Source: Linepithema humile
Taxonomy: Eukaryota; Arthropoda; Insecta; Hymenoptera; Formicidae
Direction: 5' to 3'
Length of the DNA stretch: 64,000 bases
NCBI RefSeq assembly: GCF_040581485.1
Contig: NC_090133.1
Coordinates: 21,657,139 to 21,721,138, forward strand
Shown here: piece after piece, positions 25,761-38,259 of the stretch
Layout of the letters: each line of letters opens with the position of its first letter
Position numbering within the stretch: the first letter of the stretch is position 1
Notes under the pieces: model-generated
Told to the model about the DNA's origin: nothing
Databases searched by the model: none
Seen by the model: only the letters and a program-made list of their open reading frames with translations
Program-made: the position numbers and the translations under genes

Positions 25761-28089
25761 GCAACGCATACTTTAAACAAAAAGCATCTCATGCATCTAC
25801 TTAAAATTCAAAATTTAAAACTTTCGACTATTATTTGTTGTATAACAATAAGACTTGATTTTCTAAATAATTTTTAAATTGCGAGTATAAAGTCACGATG
25901 GAATAAGCAGAATTATAAATTTTTTCTACTACTTGTACAAACATCACTTGTGCAGCGATGAAACTTGAATTAATTTAGGAAATTATTTGGAATTAGCTTT
26001 ATTAAATATTTTATTCGGATAATTTTCGGGAAAAAGTGTAATATAGCAAATGTAATAAAGGCCGCGATCGATCATGAGAATATTCATCCACTTTTCGTTA
26101 TGAAAAAGTCGTCGATAAACTCTTCGAAGTTACTCCGGGCAATTTGTATAGCCGGGGAACAATGGTGGTTTCCTCCGCGCGTAGGACGTGTCATCTTTTA
26201 TCCCAACTTTTATCCAGCAAAAACGACGTTACGTAATTTCTTTCGCCATTGTAACCGTTCTTATTAATGTTACTAATGCGTAATACCGTCACATCACAGT
26301 TACGGGTGCAAAAAAAAAGAAAAAAAAATGGCGGTTCTCCGGTGGCCAACTAGAAAAGGTAATTCGCCGGCGTTATCGCGGGAAAATGCGCGGCGACGTC
26401 ACCCGATGTATGCACGAGATGCGCCGCGGCGCTGTACCGCCGGACTTGGGCGACTCGCGCGGGAGGGAAACCATTCTCTGCATAAAACAAAAGACGCGCA
26501 ATACGATATCCCGCCAGTTTCATACTTACGTTTCGTGCATATTTCAAGCGCGTCGCGCACTTGGAGGTACGGGAAACCATATCGGGATTCACCAACTGAC
26601 TGCAGTTTATGCGATGTGTACAATGCGCGCGCGAGACATTTTTATTCTTATTCGCGTGCACGCTTATACCGGTGCGGCCGATGCGCGCCATCGTAAAGGT
26701 TTTTCCCCCATTTTCCGATACAGCGGACATCGTAATATCTTATCGAATAGCAAATCGTGTTTAGATTATGATAAAACGTAATGAATAATGAAATGTAAAA
26801 GCAACAGAGTTCACAGATGCTCTTAAAGAATATTTGCTTATAAGGTAAAGCTTTCGCGTGGTTTCTTTCTTTAATATTTCGCGAGAGAGCACGATGCTAA
26901 TCAATTTATTAACATTGTTAGATCATATTTCTAATGAAAATCAGCTAAAATGTGAGGAAATGTTGAAGAAAAGCTCACTCAATTATTGCAATTATGCCAT
27001 TATAATCGTTAATTTTTTATTCGATTAAATTGAATGCAATTTCAGAGTATTGCAATTAACAACCATTTTTTTAAAGATCTCGCACTCTTATTTTTCATGC
27101 TATTTTATTTAAATTCAATGCAAAATTTCAAGCATGACAGACATTTTATTCTAATAAAACGTATTGTGATATTGTTTTCCGCATCGATACTACTCGTTTA
27201 CTTGGTTACACTCTCTCTAGTTGATCAGATTTCGATAATAAATCATAGTTCATTGTATTTATTTGAATAGCTGGTTGAAAAGCGATACAACGTGTTAATA
27301 AGAGGTTAATAGCGCATTGGGCGTTCGCGCTTTCGAATTTTGCAACTACAAATACTAGAGCAGACAGTGTGAGAACATGCAGATTAATAATGTATCGGAC
27401 GTAAAAAATTTCATGATTTGCCGTCGTAAGGCCGTCAAAAGATAAGAAATCACGATTACGCGCGTCTTCTGTCTATTTTACCCTGCAGATATTTCCTTGT
27501 AATTGCGCGAGTTACATCCGCGCGGCGCACATATCACAATGTCGGGTTTCCTTTACGTTTTCGTAGCATAACGACGGTAATGGTCCACTCCGACGGGCAA
27601 TACGATTGCCCGCGGCAGTCCCCTTCTGTGTGAGTACCTATCATTGATCGCGCGAGTGCCTGCAACTTGCATTCTCGAGTGGCAATTGGACTGTGGAAGA
27701 TGATGAGCAATGTACAGCGTGTCTCGAGTGCAAGAGACGAAAATCGCCGTGCCGGAGGCAGAAGTCGATGCGAGATAACGTCGAAATAGCGCTTTATTAG
27801 GAACAGAAGCTAAAATAACGAATCTGTCATTTTCCACGATGCCATTCAATCAAATCATTTAAATTATCTTAAACCTTCGACTGTTTTAAATAATTGGATT
27901 AGTGCATACTAAATTTCTCGAATCGGTAACTTTCCACGATTTTTTATATCCGTTCTTCAGAGAGCGGAAATAAACTCGAGCGTAAAAAGCTTAGTAGCGA
28001 AAAAATGAGGTACCTGCATGTTACGCTCGTATTTCTGCAAATTGCCGGGTCAAAGGTAACAGGATTAAACGGCGAAATTTCCAAATACC
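25760..28089. other. Mixed non-coding DNA
   Basis: AT-rich, with CpG-rich patches at about 26290-26760 (after an A-rich run at 26310-26327) and 27560-27850. Overlapping short open frames on both strands show no recognisable domain. No RNA gene or mobile element is seen. Confidence 0.5.
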
Positions 28090-28640
28090 GTTTTTTGGCG
28101 GCGTCGCCATAATTCAGGTGAAATCACGCGACACACGTCATACATACTACACGAATCTGGAAGGAACGGGATTTCTCGCGAGAGTGAATTTTTCTCGCCG
28201 GAGCGCATTATCGGGAACGGGCTCTCGATACATCAAGCCCCGAGAAATATTTCACCATCTTTTTTTCGCGTTCTTTGCATCCGCGACAAAAGACGAGTAC
28301 GTGCCCGTGGCAATAATTCAGAACGGCGCTGTGGCGCGATTTCACCTCACGCGTACGTGTATAAAAGCCCGCTTTTTCTTTGATCGAGGCGAAGGGGCAG
28401 CGCTCGCGCGCGAGTTACGCGAGTACGACGTGCCATAAGTGGCCCGAAACGATCTGGAAACTCGAGGCAAAAGTCAGTCGCAGATCTCCATAGTGAGCCG
28501 TGCAATCGCGTGTGCCCTCCCCCCTGTCGACACGTAACTACACCCCGATATTCGGGGTGGCGATAATGATGCTCGCGCTTAAACAAGCCACGTTAGGTAA
28601 CGATTACTACTGCGCCTCAGGCTGAAACTCGCTTAGTTCG
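28090..28640 (+). promoter_or_regulatory. CpG-rich block with TATAAAAG
   Basis: CpG-rich DNA with TATAAAAG at 28360-28367 (+ strand). A start site would fall near 28390, but no clear initiator word is there. A perfect hairpin, CACCCCGA-TAT-TCGGGGTG, lies at 28541-28559. The TATA word lies inside an open frame (28118-28438) that I do not regard as coding. Promoter status is weakly supported. Confidence 0.15.
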
Positions 28641-30849
28641 AGCCGATAATCGCCGCGTGCATGGAAGCCGTCAGGAATATTGGATTATGGACTTTCCTTT
28701 TTGGAAGTGCAGCTTCGATTGGCACGGAAGATAATGGCAAAATTCAGCAGTTCTACAATCCCATTTTAACGAGTGTTATTCAACACAGTATTATTTTGAT
28801 GCGGACAATTTATTACATGTTTATATTAATACATCATGCGCTTCCTCAATTTCTTCTTCAGTATAGTCAAACAGGAAATAGTGGAAATTAAGCACTAATG
28901 CACTAATTGCAAGCGGCACTCGAATATTAAGTACGGTAAAGTACCGCCGGTTATTCCTTTAAAATCTGTCGTTATTTATTAATTCACATTCGTCAATTTT
29001 TAAAAAATATTACCAAAACATAATTTATTTTTTTTTAATATTACAAAATTTATTACAAAATGTATTTTGCAATTATAAAAGAAAAGAGAACCGAGTGTAA
29101 TTTGGCACAAAATGCAAAATTATAACAGATTATTCGCATCGTTTTCCGCGATATTAAAAATGTTTGTATGGAATTTATTTCGGCAAGTTTTAATTTATTA
29201 GCATTTTTCATCTACATTCTAAATAAAAGTATGAATATGAATTTTCCTTTTATCATCACTAAAAATAGCCACATATGCATTCGTTGTAGAGAAATGCAGA
29301 TGCGAAATCTAAAAGCACAAAAACAAGGTAAACACACGTTTTTGGATTTTCTATCATTAAAATGTTCGATAGCAATATATATTAAAATCTTCTTCATCCA
29401 ACTTATGTAACCGTATCAATTTGATAAAAAGATAATTCTGCAATAAAATTATCGGATTTCACTTAAATAAAGCTAAAATGGAATTTCTATATTTTCAAAT
29501 AATTTTCTTTAAAAGTAAAATTTACATCTATTTATGTATCTTTTATTCATATTAATAAAAGCAACAAAATATCAAAAAGTATGAAGAATAATGTAATAAG
29601 TTTCCGCATCATTATTCCAACATTATACTGCTACGCGCTTCAGTACGATCAGTTAACAGAAAATCATTTTGGTCCCGGAAATACAAAAGGCTTGCGACTA
29701 AGTTGGCACAGAAAGCATAATTTCGGGGAACGTAACTATCACCAGGTACTTTCCAATTAATTCTGGCACACTCGTGTTTGCGAGAGTCTAATTTAAATGA
29801 ATAAATTACATCCGCGCACCCGTTTAAATGCGAGTCGTTCTATATTTACAGCCACATCAAATACATACATTATCATTACGCCAGAGGAATTAGCTGTGAA
29901 AATTACGATTTAAATGCCCGAAGTGCAAATTGTAATATAATTCGCTCGCGATGAATAATATTATTTGCTCGCGGAATTTGGCGGCGAGCATTTTCTCGCG
30001 CAAATCCGGCGATAACTGCAACAACTGCAGCTTCTGCGTCGAGTGCGCTCGCCAAAAGATCATAATTCCGCAAATAAGCAATTGTCATGCGCTATAAATT
30101 GCATGATTAACGGCGCTGCGTTAATTACCGCGCGCGCCACGCAGTTCTCTCCTCGCGCGCGTGCTGAATCGAAAATATACGGGCCGATATAAACAAAAAT
30201 CATGCAACTTCGAGCTTCCGCGATCGCATTGCTTCAATTGAGGCGTTAAACGCAAGAGCTTCGAGCACCATGATGGTTCGCGTGGTCACAACGTTATCGC
30301 GAATCTCGTGGTCACGTTCTCACGGGCGCGTGACTTCGCTTGCGCTACGAAAAAAAATTTGCACGAGCACTTTTTTTTTTTCCTCTCTCAAAACAACCGC
30401 GCCAGCGATTACGGTAATTTCTGCCAGAGGTAGTTTCCTCGTAAGTCCAATCAAGGTCCGCCATATCTAAAAAAATACATCGCAGCTCGTTTGACATTTT
30501 TTTCTTTTGTTTTGTAAACCATCAAATTTTTATTAAACCACAATTTAAAGCGTCCAAATAACGCAAATATTCATTAAGATTAAAATTTACAGCTTGTCGG
30601 TAAAATTAATTTCTAGTAAAGAAACAGATTAGAAATAAAAACCTACAATTAATTTATATTTATATATTCACTTGTACAATCTATACTTCATTACGCTAGA
30701 CGTTAATTTTGCCTGCAATCATGTGAAAATTTACATCTCTAATAATTGGTTTCAAAATTACAGACTATAGTAGTTGTGATTTAACACTGATCTTTTTGCA
30801 ACGTACTTATATTCCGTAGAATCGCGACGACAAACAGTACGAATATGCA
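28640..30849. other. AT-rich DNA, no gene seen
   Basis: AT-rich with a CpG-rich patch at about 30060-30460. No coherent open frame, RNA gene or mobile element was recognised. Confidence 0.6.
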
Positions 30850-30892
30850 TTACGTATAATCGTTGCGCGTGAAAAAAGTGATCCTCGAGCGA

Positions 30893-30894
<2 letters not shown>

Positions 30895-30944
<50 letters not shown>

Positions 30945-30949
30945 GTGTG
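30895..30949. repeat. (AC)18 joined to (GC)n, Z-DNA-type tract
   Basis: (AC)18 at 30895-30930 runs directly into GC alternation (30931-30945) and GTG. The result is about 54 bp of unbroken alternating purine-pyrimidine with AC/GC content, the sequence type most prone to Z-DNA. Confidence 0.96.
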
Positions 30950-31218
30950 GATTAGAGGCGTTCGCGAGCTCGCAAACGTCTCGAGGGTGTTATAGCGTAC
31001 CAGCCCACTAAGTACGTGGCAACTACGACATCGCGCAGCGGGTAATAGCGAATGGTGCAACATCGGTGCGAGATGCAGCCGCGTGAGGCACACGACGCAG
31101 CGCGTTGCATGCACCGCGAGATTGCATAATGACATAATATTCATGGCGGTACGCTTATGCTCGCGACCGAGTAGGTAATAAGGGTGCAACGGCGGGAACA
31201 CGAGGTATAGCGCGCCAC

Positions 31219-31254
31219 GGGGCGTGGGGGGTGGGGGGAGGGAGGAGGGGGGGG
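31219..31254 (+). other. G-quadruplex motif
   Basis: Five or more G-runs of 3-8 bases are separated by 1-2 base loops on the + strand (G4, G6, G6, G3, G8 in order). This satisfies the usual G3+ N1-7 quadruplex rule. It lies within a CpG-rich block at about 30830-31570, 270 bp after the Z-DNA-type tract. Confidence 0.8.
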
Positions 31255-31599
31255 CGACCTCCGCCCTTGATGAGAACCGAGCCGAGGTGGCGGCGAATAT
31301 TACGTCGGACGAAAGAGGGAGGACGAGAGGTGACGGAGGTTAAGGCGCAGGGGGGGAACGAGAGGAGACGGGCGGCGGGAGAGCGCGGGACCGGAGAACG
31401 AGCGAGACCAACGGGCGGCGGACACATTTTTAATTAAGACAGTTTCGAGGCGTAATTAATTTTACTACGGCGCTACCTAACGACCGACACCCGCCGGTCC
31501 CTCACGCCGCTGCTAGCTTCTTCTTTCTGACCGCTATCCTTCCCCGCCTTTCCCTGTTCTGCATAACATGCTCTTACGTTTTCCAAGTTTCGTGCACTC

Positions 31600-33539
31600 G
31601 ACGACGACGTTAGAATTTAGGCCAGCGATAAAAATCGCCGGCAATATTTCTCCCGATAATTTCCAAGGTTTGTTACTTAGATCGAAGCAATTCTTGTAAC
31701 GCATGTTGCTAGGCCTTTGCTTTCGGCATTTTCCAGAAAAATAAATCGACTTTGAAACGATAAATAAATCTGATCGGGTGCAGTGTAGAATTTTTCTATC
31801 TGTATGGCTCTATTATTAAGCTTTCTATCAAATTTTTTAAACAAGGAAAACTCGAACATTGTCAGAAAATTTGTAACCGGGGTATATGATTCCAATAATT
31901 GAATTCGCTAAATCGAGAAAGGTACCACGAAAATTCATTCTTTCGTGTTATTTTCTCCGGAATTTTCTCGGATAAGTGTCGTTACCAGATATTGCCCGAT
32001 CAGCGATATTAACGATAGTCTCAAGTTTTCTCCTCACGTCACGTTCGTGTATTGTTTTCTTTTACTTATATTTTTGTTATGTTCTTTTTAACCACAATCT
32101 AAACATCATAATTTTAAAAAATATTTTCCGTTCTCAAAATGTACATAACATGTAAAAAATTTTATAAAACGGCACTTTTTAAAAGGCTTAAAGCTGAAAA
32201 AAATGTAATGCAGAAAGAAAAGATTCTACTCAATAAAAAGATGAATTTAACATAATAATCATCATAATACTTATCATCAGTATTACTCTACTTTGAACAA
32301 TCTCTAGTATAAAAAGATAAGACTATAAAATATATATATATATATTATAAGAGAATGCATACACACATACAGAAGCATAGGTATCTAACTTCTATTCGAT
32401 TATTCTTGCAGCGTATATCCTACGTATTCATTAATAAAGCATGAGCATTCATCGCTTAGTGGAAGACAAATCGATCTCGTTAGTTCTCATAATTTTATTA
32501 TAGCTGACTGAGTATAGATAAGACATAACTAGTTGCAAAACGATATACATGTATCCAGATTCATCGTGGAATATATCTTTATATCTTTTTTACGACATCG
32601 TAAATATTTTATTTATATATCACGTCAGAGCGTGACTTTTATATTTTCGATGCTACTGCGTAAAGAAAACAATATCTGTCGTGTTAGAATGCGATTAGAC
32701 TAAGGGATAGGAGATGCGATTCCGCTGATTAAATCTTAAGTATTGTGACGAAATCTCGGTAAATTTCGATTCGTGCGGTTGAATTCATTATCTTACTTTA
32801 TTCTTTCGTTACATCTAACGTGGGCGGGCAACCGAAGGAACGACGAAGCATAAATTATGACGCGCCGTACGATTCTTCTATCTACCTCCACACAGGCAGT
32901 AAACTGCTTTCCTCCTCCTCCTCGCGCCAAAAATCGGAGGGAAATTTCATCTCGACGCTTATGGTACATTGCGAATTTATGAGTGCCATAGATTACCGAA
33001 CAAATACATGGAAAGTGTTATAGAGGCATCTTTGACGCTAAAATATATTCTAACAAAAATTAAAACGTTGAATATCAGTTTAATGATATTAATAATACGA
33101 AGAGATATTTTTGAGGATGCGTAATAATTAAAATTGTAATCGTAATATTTTCATATTTTGCACTGTTTTTCAATCAAGAAAAATAATACTATATGCTACA
33201 TTATTATTATTATTTAGGAAAACAAAAATTTTATTTTTAGTTTTTAAACTGTAGAATACACTTGTTAACTTTGTTGTATTATTTTTAGTTATTTAACAAA
33301 GAGCTTGGTATGTTTTAACCTGTAATATTTTACGTTTAACACAAAATTCTGCTTGAGAAAACATTACTCAATTATAATCCATTTTAAATATTCTTTTGAA
33401 ATACTACAGAGCGAGTTTTCTTCATTTGCGATCAATGTAAAATATTAACAATAGAATAAAATTGCGTGATGTTTGTTGCAAAGCATGAATATATATATTG
33501 TTTATAAATTATGTATCAAGAATATTTGTAAAAAATGCA
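31600..33539. other. AT-rich DNA, no gene seen
   Basis: AT-rich. A short (TA)n run lies at about 32330-32346. No open frame stands out, and no RNA gene or element was recognised. Confidence 0.65.
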
Positions 33540-34190
33540 GCAATCACGGGCGATCGATGAAAGCGGTTGGCGCTCCTCGCGCCTTTCTCGCCGCTGGTGG
33601 CTACGAGAAGGCAGGGCAATAATCACTTGTTCGTCGGTTTATCTGCCCATTAAAGAAAACGACCTGTTAACCGAGGTATGCGCAGCGATAGCGACCGCCG
33701 TCCAATAAATGTCGCGTTAGCGCGTCAGCCTAACTTACGCGCCCATTCTGTCATCTTGCGCGCGTAACGTTATCGTCGATTATCTCGTCGTACGGATCGA
33801 TGCCCGGGGTCGTATTCATGTCACCCCAAGCTAAACAGCCCTCCCCTAACTCTTGCACCAAAAGTATCAGTTACAAGCAAATAAAAAATACTCACCGAAG
33901 AAATATAATATCGATTGATCAATTAAACCAAAAAGCGTTGTCCCGTTTGAGTTATCGTCCAATAAAATTTGAAAACTTACGATCAAATAACTTTGTCAAA
34001 TTATATTATTTTGCTGTTCACAAAATACTGAAATATACCAACAATAGATCGTAATCGTGATTTGAAATCCAAGATGTAAATTTTAAGTTTTACTTTAAAT
34101 GTTAAATTTTATTCGATATCTCAGATCTCAATACTTAATCATTTAAGTTTTTCTTTCATTACACGAGAGAGCGAGATTTTTCTACAATTT
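33540..34190. other. CpG-richer patch then AT-rich DNA
   Basis: The complex, CpG-containing stretch at 33540-33790 could be regulatory, but I see no diagnostic motif cluster. The remainder is AT-rich with no gene. Confidence 0.4.
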
Positions 34191-34193
34191 TAG

Positions 34194-34541
34194 TTGAACA
34201 CATGGCTCACAACAGCAGCAAGTCATGCGAGTAAAGTATCTAATTTCTACAAAACCACAATGGCGAATATAATGCAAACTGAACGAAACCGGCTGCAAAA
34301 AGAGACCGAAGGATTCAACCGATACTCTTTGCTGAAGCTTGGCTTGGAAAATACGGACGATAAATCACACCCCGCGCAAATGACAGGCGCAAAAAGTGCC
34401 ATACCGTTTCACCGAGAGCAGAAGTTGGGATCCGTTCGATCGAGAATTGCAGGCGGAAGCTGCGAGATCGGAAGATGCGCCCTCGCTCGCTCGCTCGTCC
34501 GCGTGCACCACGCTTTTTGCGTCCACGTCGAGGTGTCGTGA
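34194..34541 (+). other. Open frame of 115 codons, doubtful
   Basis: The frame starts at TTG, just after a plausible acceptor (ACAATTTTAG). The first 80 codons have ordinary amino-acid variety; the last third enters CpG-rich DNA and is probably composition-driven. A donor-like GTAAAG follows about 40 bases after the acceptor, so a tiny exon is conceivable. No protein family is recognised. Confidence 0.1.
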
Positions 34542-34641
34542 CGCGCGAAAGCCAGTTTATCACCGCGTTTCGTGACCGCTGCATGTCCTGCGGGTTGCTG
34601 CCAGAAGCAAAATACAGCCACCGCGCGGCGGGAATAGTAGA

Positions 34642-34650
34642 CCGGCCAGC

Positions 34651-34683
<33 letters not shown>

Positions 34684-34684
34684 G
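34642..34684. repeat. (CCAG)n tetranucleotide array
   Basis: About ten CCAG units with two CCGG variants in the left part. Translation gives a meaningless Ala-Gly-Trp-Leu repeat on the minus strand. Confidence 0.93.
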
Positions 34685-34880
34685 GAGCTTCTGCGTGATA
34701 ATATTTAGTATTCCCACAGCGTCGACTGTCGTGGCTTATAATATTTCGCGTCATATTAATATTCCAGAGGGACGCCGAGCCGCGCCGCGCCGCGCCGGTT
34801 CGTGCACTCGGCAGGAGAACGGACAACCAGGACGACCCGTGCAGCCGCCACGTCCGCGCAGTGGCGTACGCCTCGGTAGC

Positions 34881-35220
34881 ATCCCTGCTGCGAGGGTGAA
34901 TCAGAAAGCAAGTTGTGGACTCGTGAATAAATGAAAAACTAGAGTGACTTTACAAGGGTGGGGACAAAGGCGGACTTTAATTATTGACATAAGATTACTA
35001 TGATGTATCAAGAATCAACGTGAACGCGACAACCTCAAAATGTATTGAAAGTATCGCTGTGAGGATGAATCAGAAAGCGCGTTGTGCTTCTGAATAAATC
35101 AAAGTGACAAAAAGATAAGGACAAAATATAAGATTGTACGGAGGGACGCCTTGATAAAGATGAAACTGTCATCTTTATCAACTGTTATCATGTCAACGTG
35201 AAAGAGAAATAAAAGAGTCA
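34881..35220. repeat. Diverged tandem duplication, about 170-bp unit
   Basis: Copy A (about 34881-35050) and copy B (about 35053-35220) share, in order, ATC..CTG.GAGG, TGAATCAGAAAGC, GTTGTG, TGAATAAAT, AGTGAC, GGACAAA, AAGATT and TCAACGTGAA. The offset is 169-172 bp with several indels between copies, so the duplication is old. No open frame runs through both copies. Confidence 0.75.
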
Positions 35221-35493
35221 AGATGAATCAAACTTAATCAAAATAGATTAAATCGAACCCGTAATTTTCAGTATTTATATACTGCAGTCGGCTAATGAAC
35301 GGATATCATATGCTGAGAATATTAGCAGCACCGCGTGTGTCGAACGTCTGAATATTTTTATTTGCGCAAATATTTTAGAATCTTCTTTCTATACACATTT
35401 TATTTTACTGCGTGTATTCATAGCATTTGTTTCAAGCAATAATAAGCCATAATAAGAAAAAGAGGCATTGAAAAATAATGGGCTCTATGGTAA

Positions 35494-35952
35494 ACGAAGC
35501 AGAAGGGATTAAAATCCAATAGCGAATTTATTCTTAATCAAGCTTTTTTCCTTAAAAAAAAAAGGGCCGCCACGGATGAGATTATCTCCACAAAAATAGC
35601 TTTAGGGACGGAAGAACCGGCGAACTATGTCACCAGGCAGCATCCGCTACACGAGGTCACCGAAGATCTATGCCGTGCATCGACCGGCAGCGTGTATAGA
35701 GGGGTGGCCGCAAATTACGTACAAAATTCAACGATGCCGCCGTCTCTCCGCTCGTTGCGAGGCAGATTGAGAGTAGCGGCACGTGTTTCGGGACTAGCAG
35801 CTCGCGACACGCTCTCTCGATCTTCCACGTTGGGAACGTCGAAATATCGCGCACCCTGTTCAACGATTCACGAGCAATCCGGTCAAAGATGCATACGGCT
35901 GCCCTTTTTCCGAAACACGGCCTCTCGAGAACAGCCGGACTCGGGCCAATGA
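35494..35952 (+). other. Stop-free frame of 152 codons, coding doubtful
   Basis: The frame is open from 35494 to a TGA at 35950-35952. The first in-frame ATG is at 35734, so only 72 codons follow it. An A10 run at about 35554-35563 precedes the GC-rich half. The peptide is rich in Arg, Ser and Thr, with no domain, membrane segment or signal. An antisense frame (35657-35863) is also open. It may be an untranslated exon or just CpG-rich DNA. Confidence 0.12.
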
Positions 35953-36279
35953 AAACTGTCAGTAAAACACGCCACTTCTAGTCGGGATTGAAGTGAAATA
36001 AATCATTTTTTCCCACAAATAGCTCAAAGTATAATTTATTTGCAAATTTACAAATTAGAGTTTATACGTACAAAGTATCATCAATATTTTCGAAAAAGAA
36101 ATAAATTAATTTCGGTGAACAAAACTATTGATGTCGTACTTCCTTGATAATAATTAGTCGCAGAAGCTGATTAAATCGAATAAATGCCTCATACTGCCAC
36201 ATCCCTTTTTTGCACGTTTCGATCGGCTTGCTTCGAGGGTTCGTTCTATCGAAAATTGATTAACGTCGATTCAATTAAA

Positions 36280-36700
36280 GGCGAAGGCGTATTTAAGCCG
36301 TCATCATAAAGCTAGCGCGTGTGTCACATCAATCGCGCACCCGAGGCTATACCGCCGAGGGGTGCGGTCGCATCCCCGCGCGATTACAACCGCTCCCACC
36401 CCCGATTACCGTTGTTCTTCCATCCCTTCGCCGCTCGCCCCCGCTCCAGACACCTTCGACAACTCCAAACCCGTGTCGAACGTGTCTCGGGAGCACGCGA
36501 CGATATCGTAACGATGTTAGGGCGACTGGGGAAAGGGAAGCTTTGACGAGAAACGATCGATGAGAAAGAGAATATACGACAAGGAGGGAGAGAGAGAGAG
36601 AGAGGGCGGTTAAAGCGGGAGACCGCGGTGCGCGGCGTGCTCGAATGGGAGAACGTCGTCGGATGAAAGAGCGAGTGCCGCTCAAGAAAGGGACAGGACA
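36280..36700. other. CpG-rich block with GA run
   Basis: CpG-rich DNA with a GA run at 36588-36604. Several overlapping short frames are open on both strands with no recognised product. Confidence 0.45.
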
Positions 36701-37031
36701 CGATTTATTCGATACGGTAAAACGAAACTCGTGGGAATCGCAAAAGAATGTAGACTTATGTGTACATAAAATGTATATGTATATGTATTAATCACTTGGT
36801 ATGAAGAAAATGCTTATCAACGCTTATCAACGTCCGAGCTTGAGGGCAGATTGATATTTTTATTAAAATTATTTTATATTATATACTATTACTGTGTCGT
36901 TGTCACAGACTTCCTAGATGTGCACAGCAAATAATGTAATATATTATTTTATATTGTGTAATTATGGTGCAATTTGTTTCGTTGTACAGACTTAATTTTG
37001 GAACGTTAATATGAAATGATAATTGATTGAC

Positions 37032-37089
37032 ATTAATATGGTTTCGTTTATATTTTATTATAATCAAATACAAACGAAACCATATTAAT
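37032..37089. repeat. 58-nt hairpin with perfect 18-bp stem
   Basis: The arms 37032-37049 and 37072-37089 are perfect reverse complements (left arm ATTAATATGGTTTCGTTT) around a 22-nt AT-rich loop. The flanks pair only loosely. Stem and loop size are near the lower limit for a miRNA precursor. A remnant of a foldback element is equally likely. It lies 0.85 kb from the larger foldback element. Confidence 0.75.
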
Positions 37090-37941
37090 AATTATGTATT
37101 AATAATTACTTAGGTGCACAAAACTGACACACTATTACATTAATAAACATATATATTAATGATATTTAGAAATTCATGCTCGTTTCTGATAGCAAACTGA
37201 TGAAATAAAATAACAAATATCTTTCTCAAAAATTAATCATTCATTATAATGTGAATTATCTTAGAACAAAGCTAGCATATATTTATTATGGTTCATAATA
37301 AGCACTGAAATCAGGTAAAAGCTAATATATGCAAATGCATAAGAGAGCTCAAAGTAAGGCAAGATGATTACGTAGCCGCGGGCGAACGAATATTATTAAA
37401 TGAAATGGATGACTTTTTATCGCTGGCCACGAAGTACATTCTTTATAGAAAAGATCGACGCACCTCAAAGCAATTCTGCTCATCCAATGAATTTTGCATA
37501 CGTTTTGATGAGGAGATAAAGAAATGATAATAATATCGCAGTACGAGAGCCATTTATTTAAGAAAATCTGTCTTAAATATTTCGTAAAATTAAATATCGC
37601 GGACTTAGAATTCATTTATCGAAATGCCTCGATTTTTCCGATAAACAGTGCGCATACTCGGATGATGTAATGAGAGGCAAAGGAAGAGACGGCGAAATAG
37701 AGCGGGCGCATCGCACTTAAAGTGCGAGAAGGAGAAAACCGATGTGGTATAGCGGGCCGTCTTCTCGTAGTAGACGAAGCCATTTACGGGCACGTAAGCG
37801 GTTCCCATTGTCTATGAGGTATAATGGAGTAATCTCGCGGTGATGCGCACCACCGAGGCCGATATTCAAATCGCGTACCTCTTACACGCGCGTATATGTA
37901 TAATACATTGGCCACCGTCAAGTTTGTGAAGTTAGTACGGC

Positions 37942-38197
37942 GAATTTTTATAAAACTAATGCGGCATTTGATTGTCCACAATTTCACCATACTTGTCCAG
38001 TCATAGTTTTTGGTCCACCTTGTAGAAGAAAGTTATGCGCAAACAAAAAGAAAAAGAAATAAAATTTTATCACGAGCGCAATCTAAATGCGTTTGTAATA
38101 CATAATTTTTCTTTATAAAGTGGACAAAAAAATTATAGGTGGGCAAATATGATCAAATTGTGGACAATCAATTGCCGCATTAGTTTTATAAAATTTC
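37942..38197. mobile_element. Foldback / MITE-like element
   Basis: Inverted arms at 37942-37991 and 38148-38197 match at about 46 of 50 positions (shared core ATAAAACTAATGCGGCA and TTGATTGTCCACAATTT). A second, more diverged pair of about 50 bases extends inward on each side (about 38 of 50), so each arm is about 100 bp and the central spacer only about 55-65 bp. Weaker similarity may extend outward to about 37925 and 38220. There is no open reading frame for a transposase. The structure fits a miniature inverted-repeat element or foldback transposon; no family is recognised and no certain target-site duplication is seen. Confidence 0.65.
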
Positions 38198-38259
38198 ACA
38201 TTTTGGGATCCCAACTTTACAGCCCTGTCACCGCCGTCTACTAGATCGTCTTCCGGTCG

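Noticed and set aside
35250..35266. Minus-strand GGGTTCGAT, B-box-like
   Set aside because: The 3' part is TTTAATC, not NCC, and no tRNA structure surrounds it.
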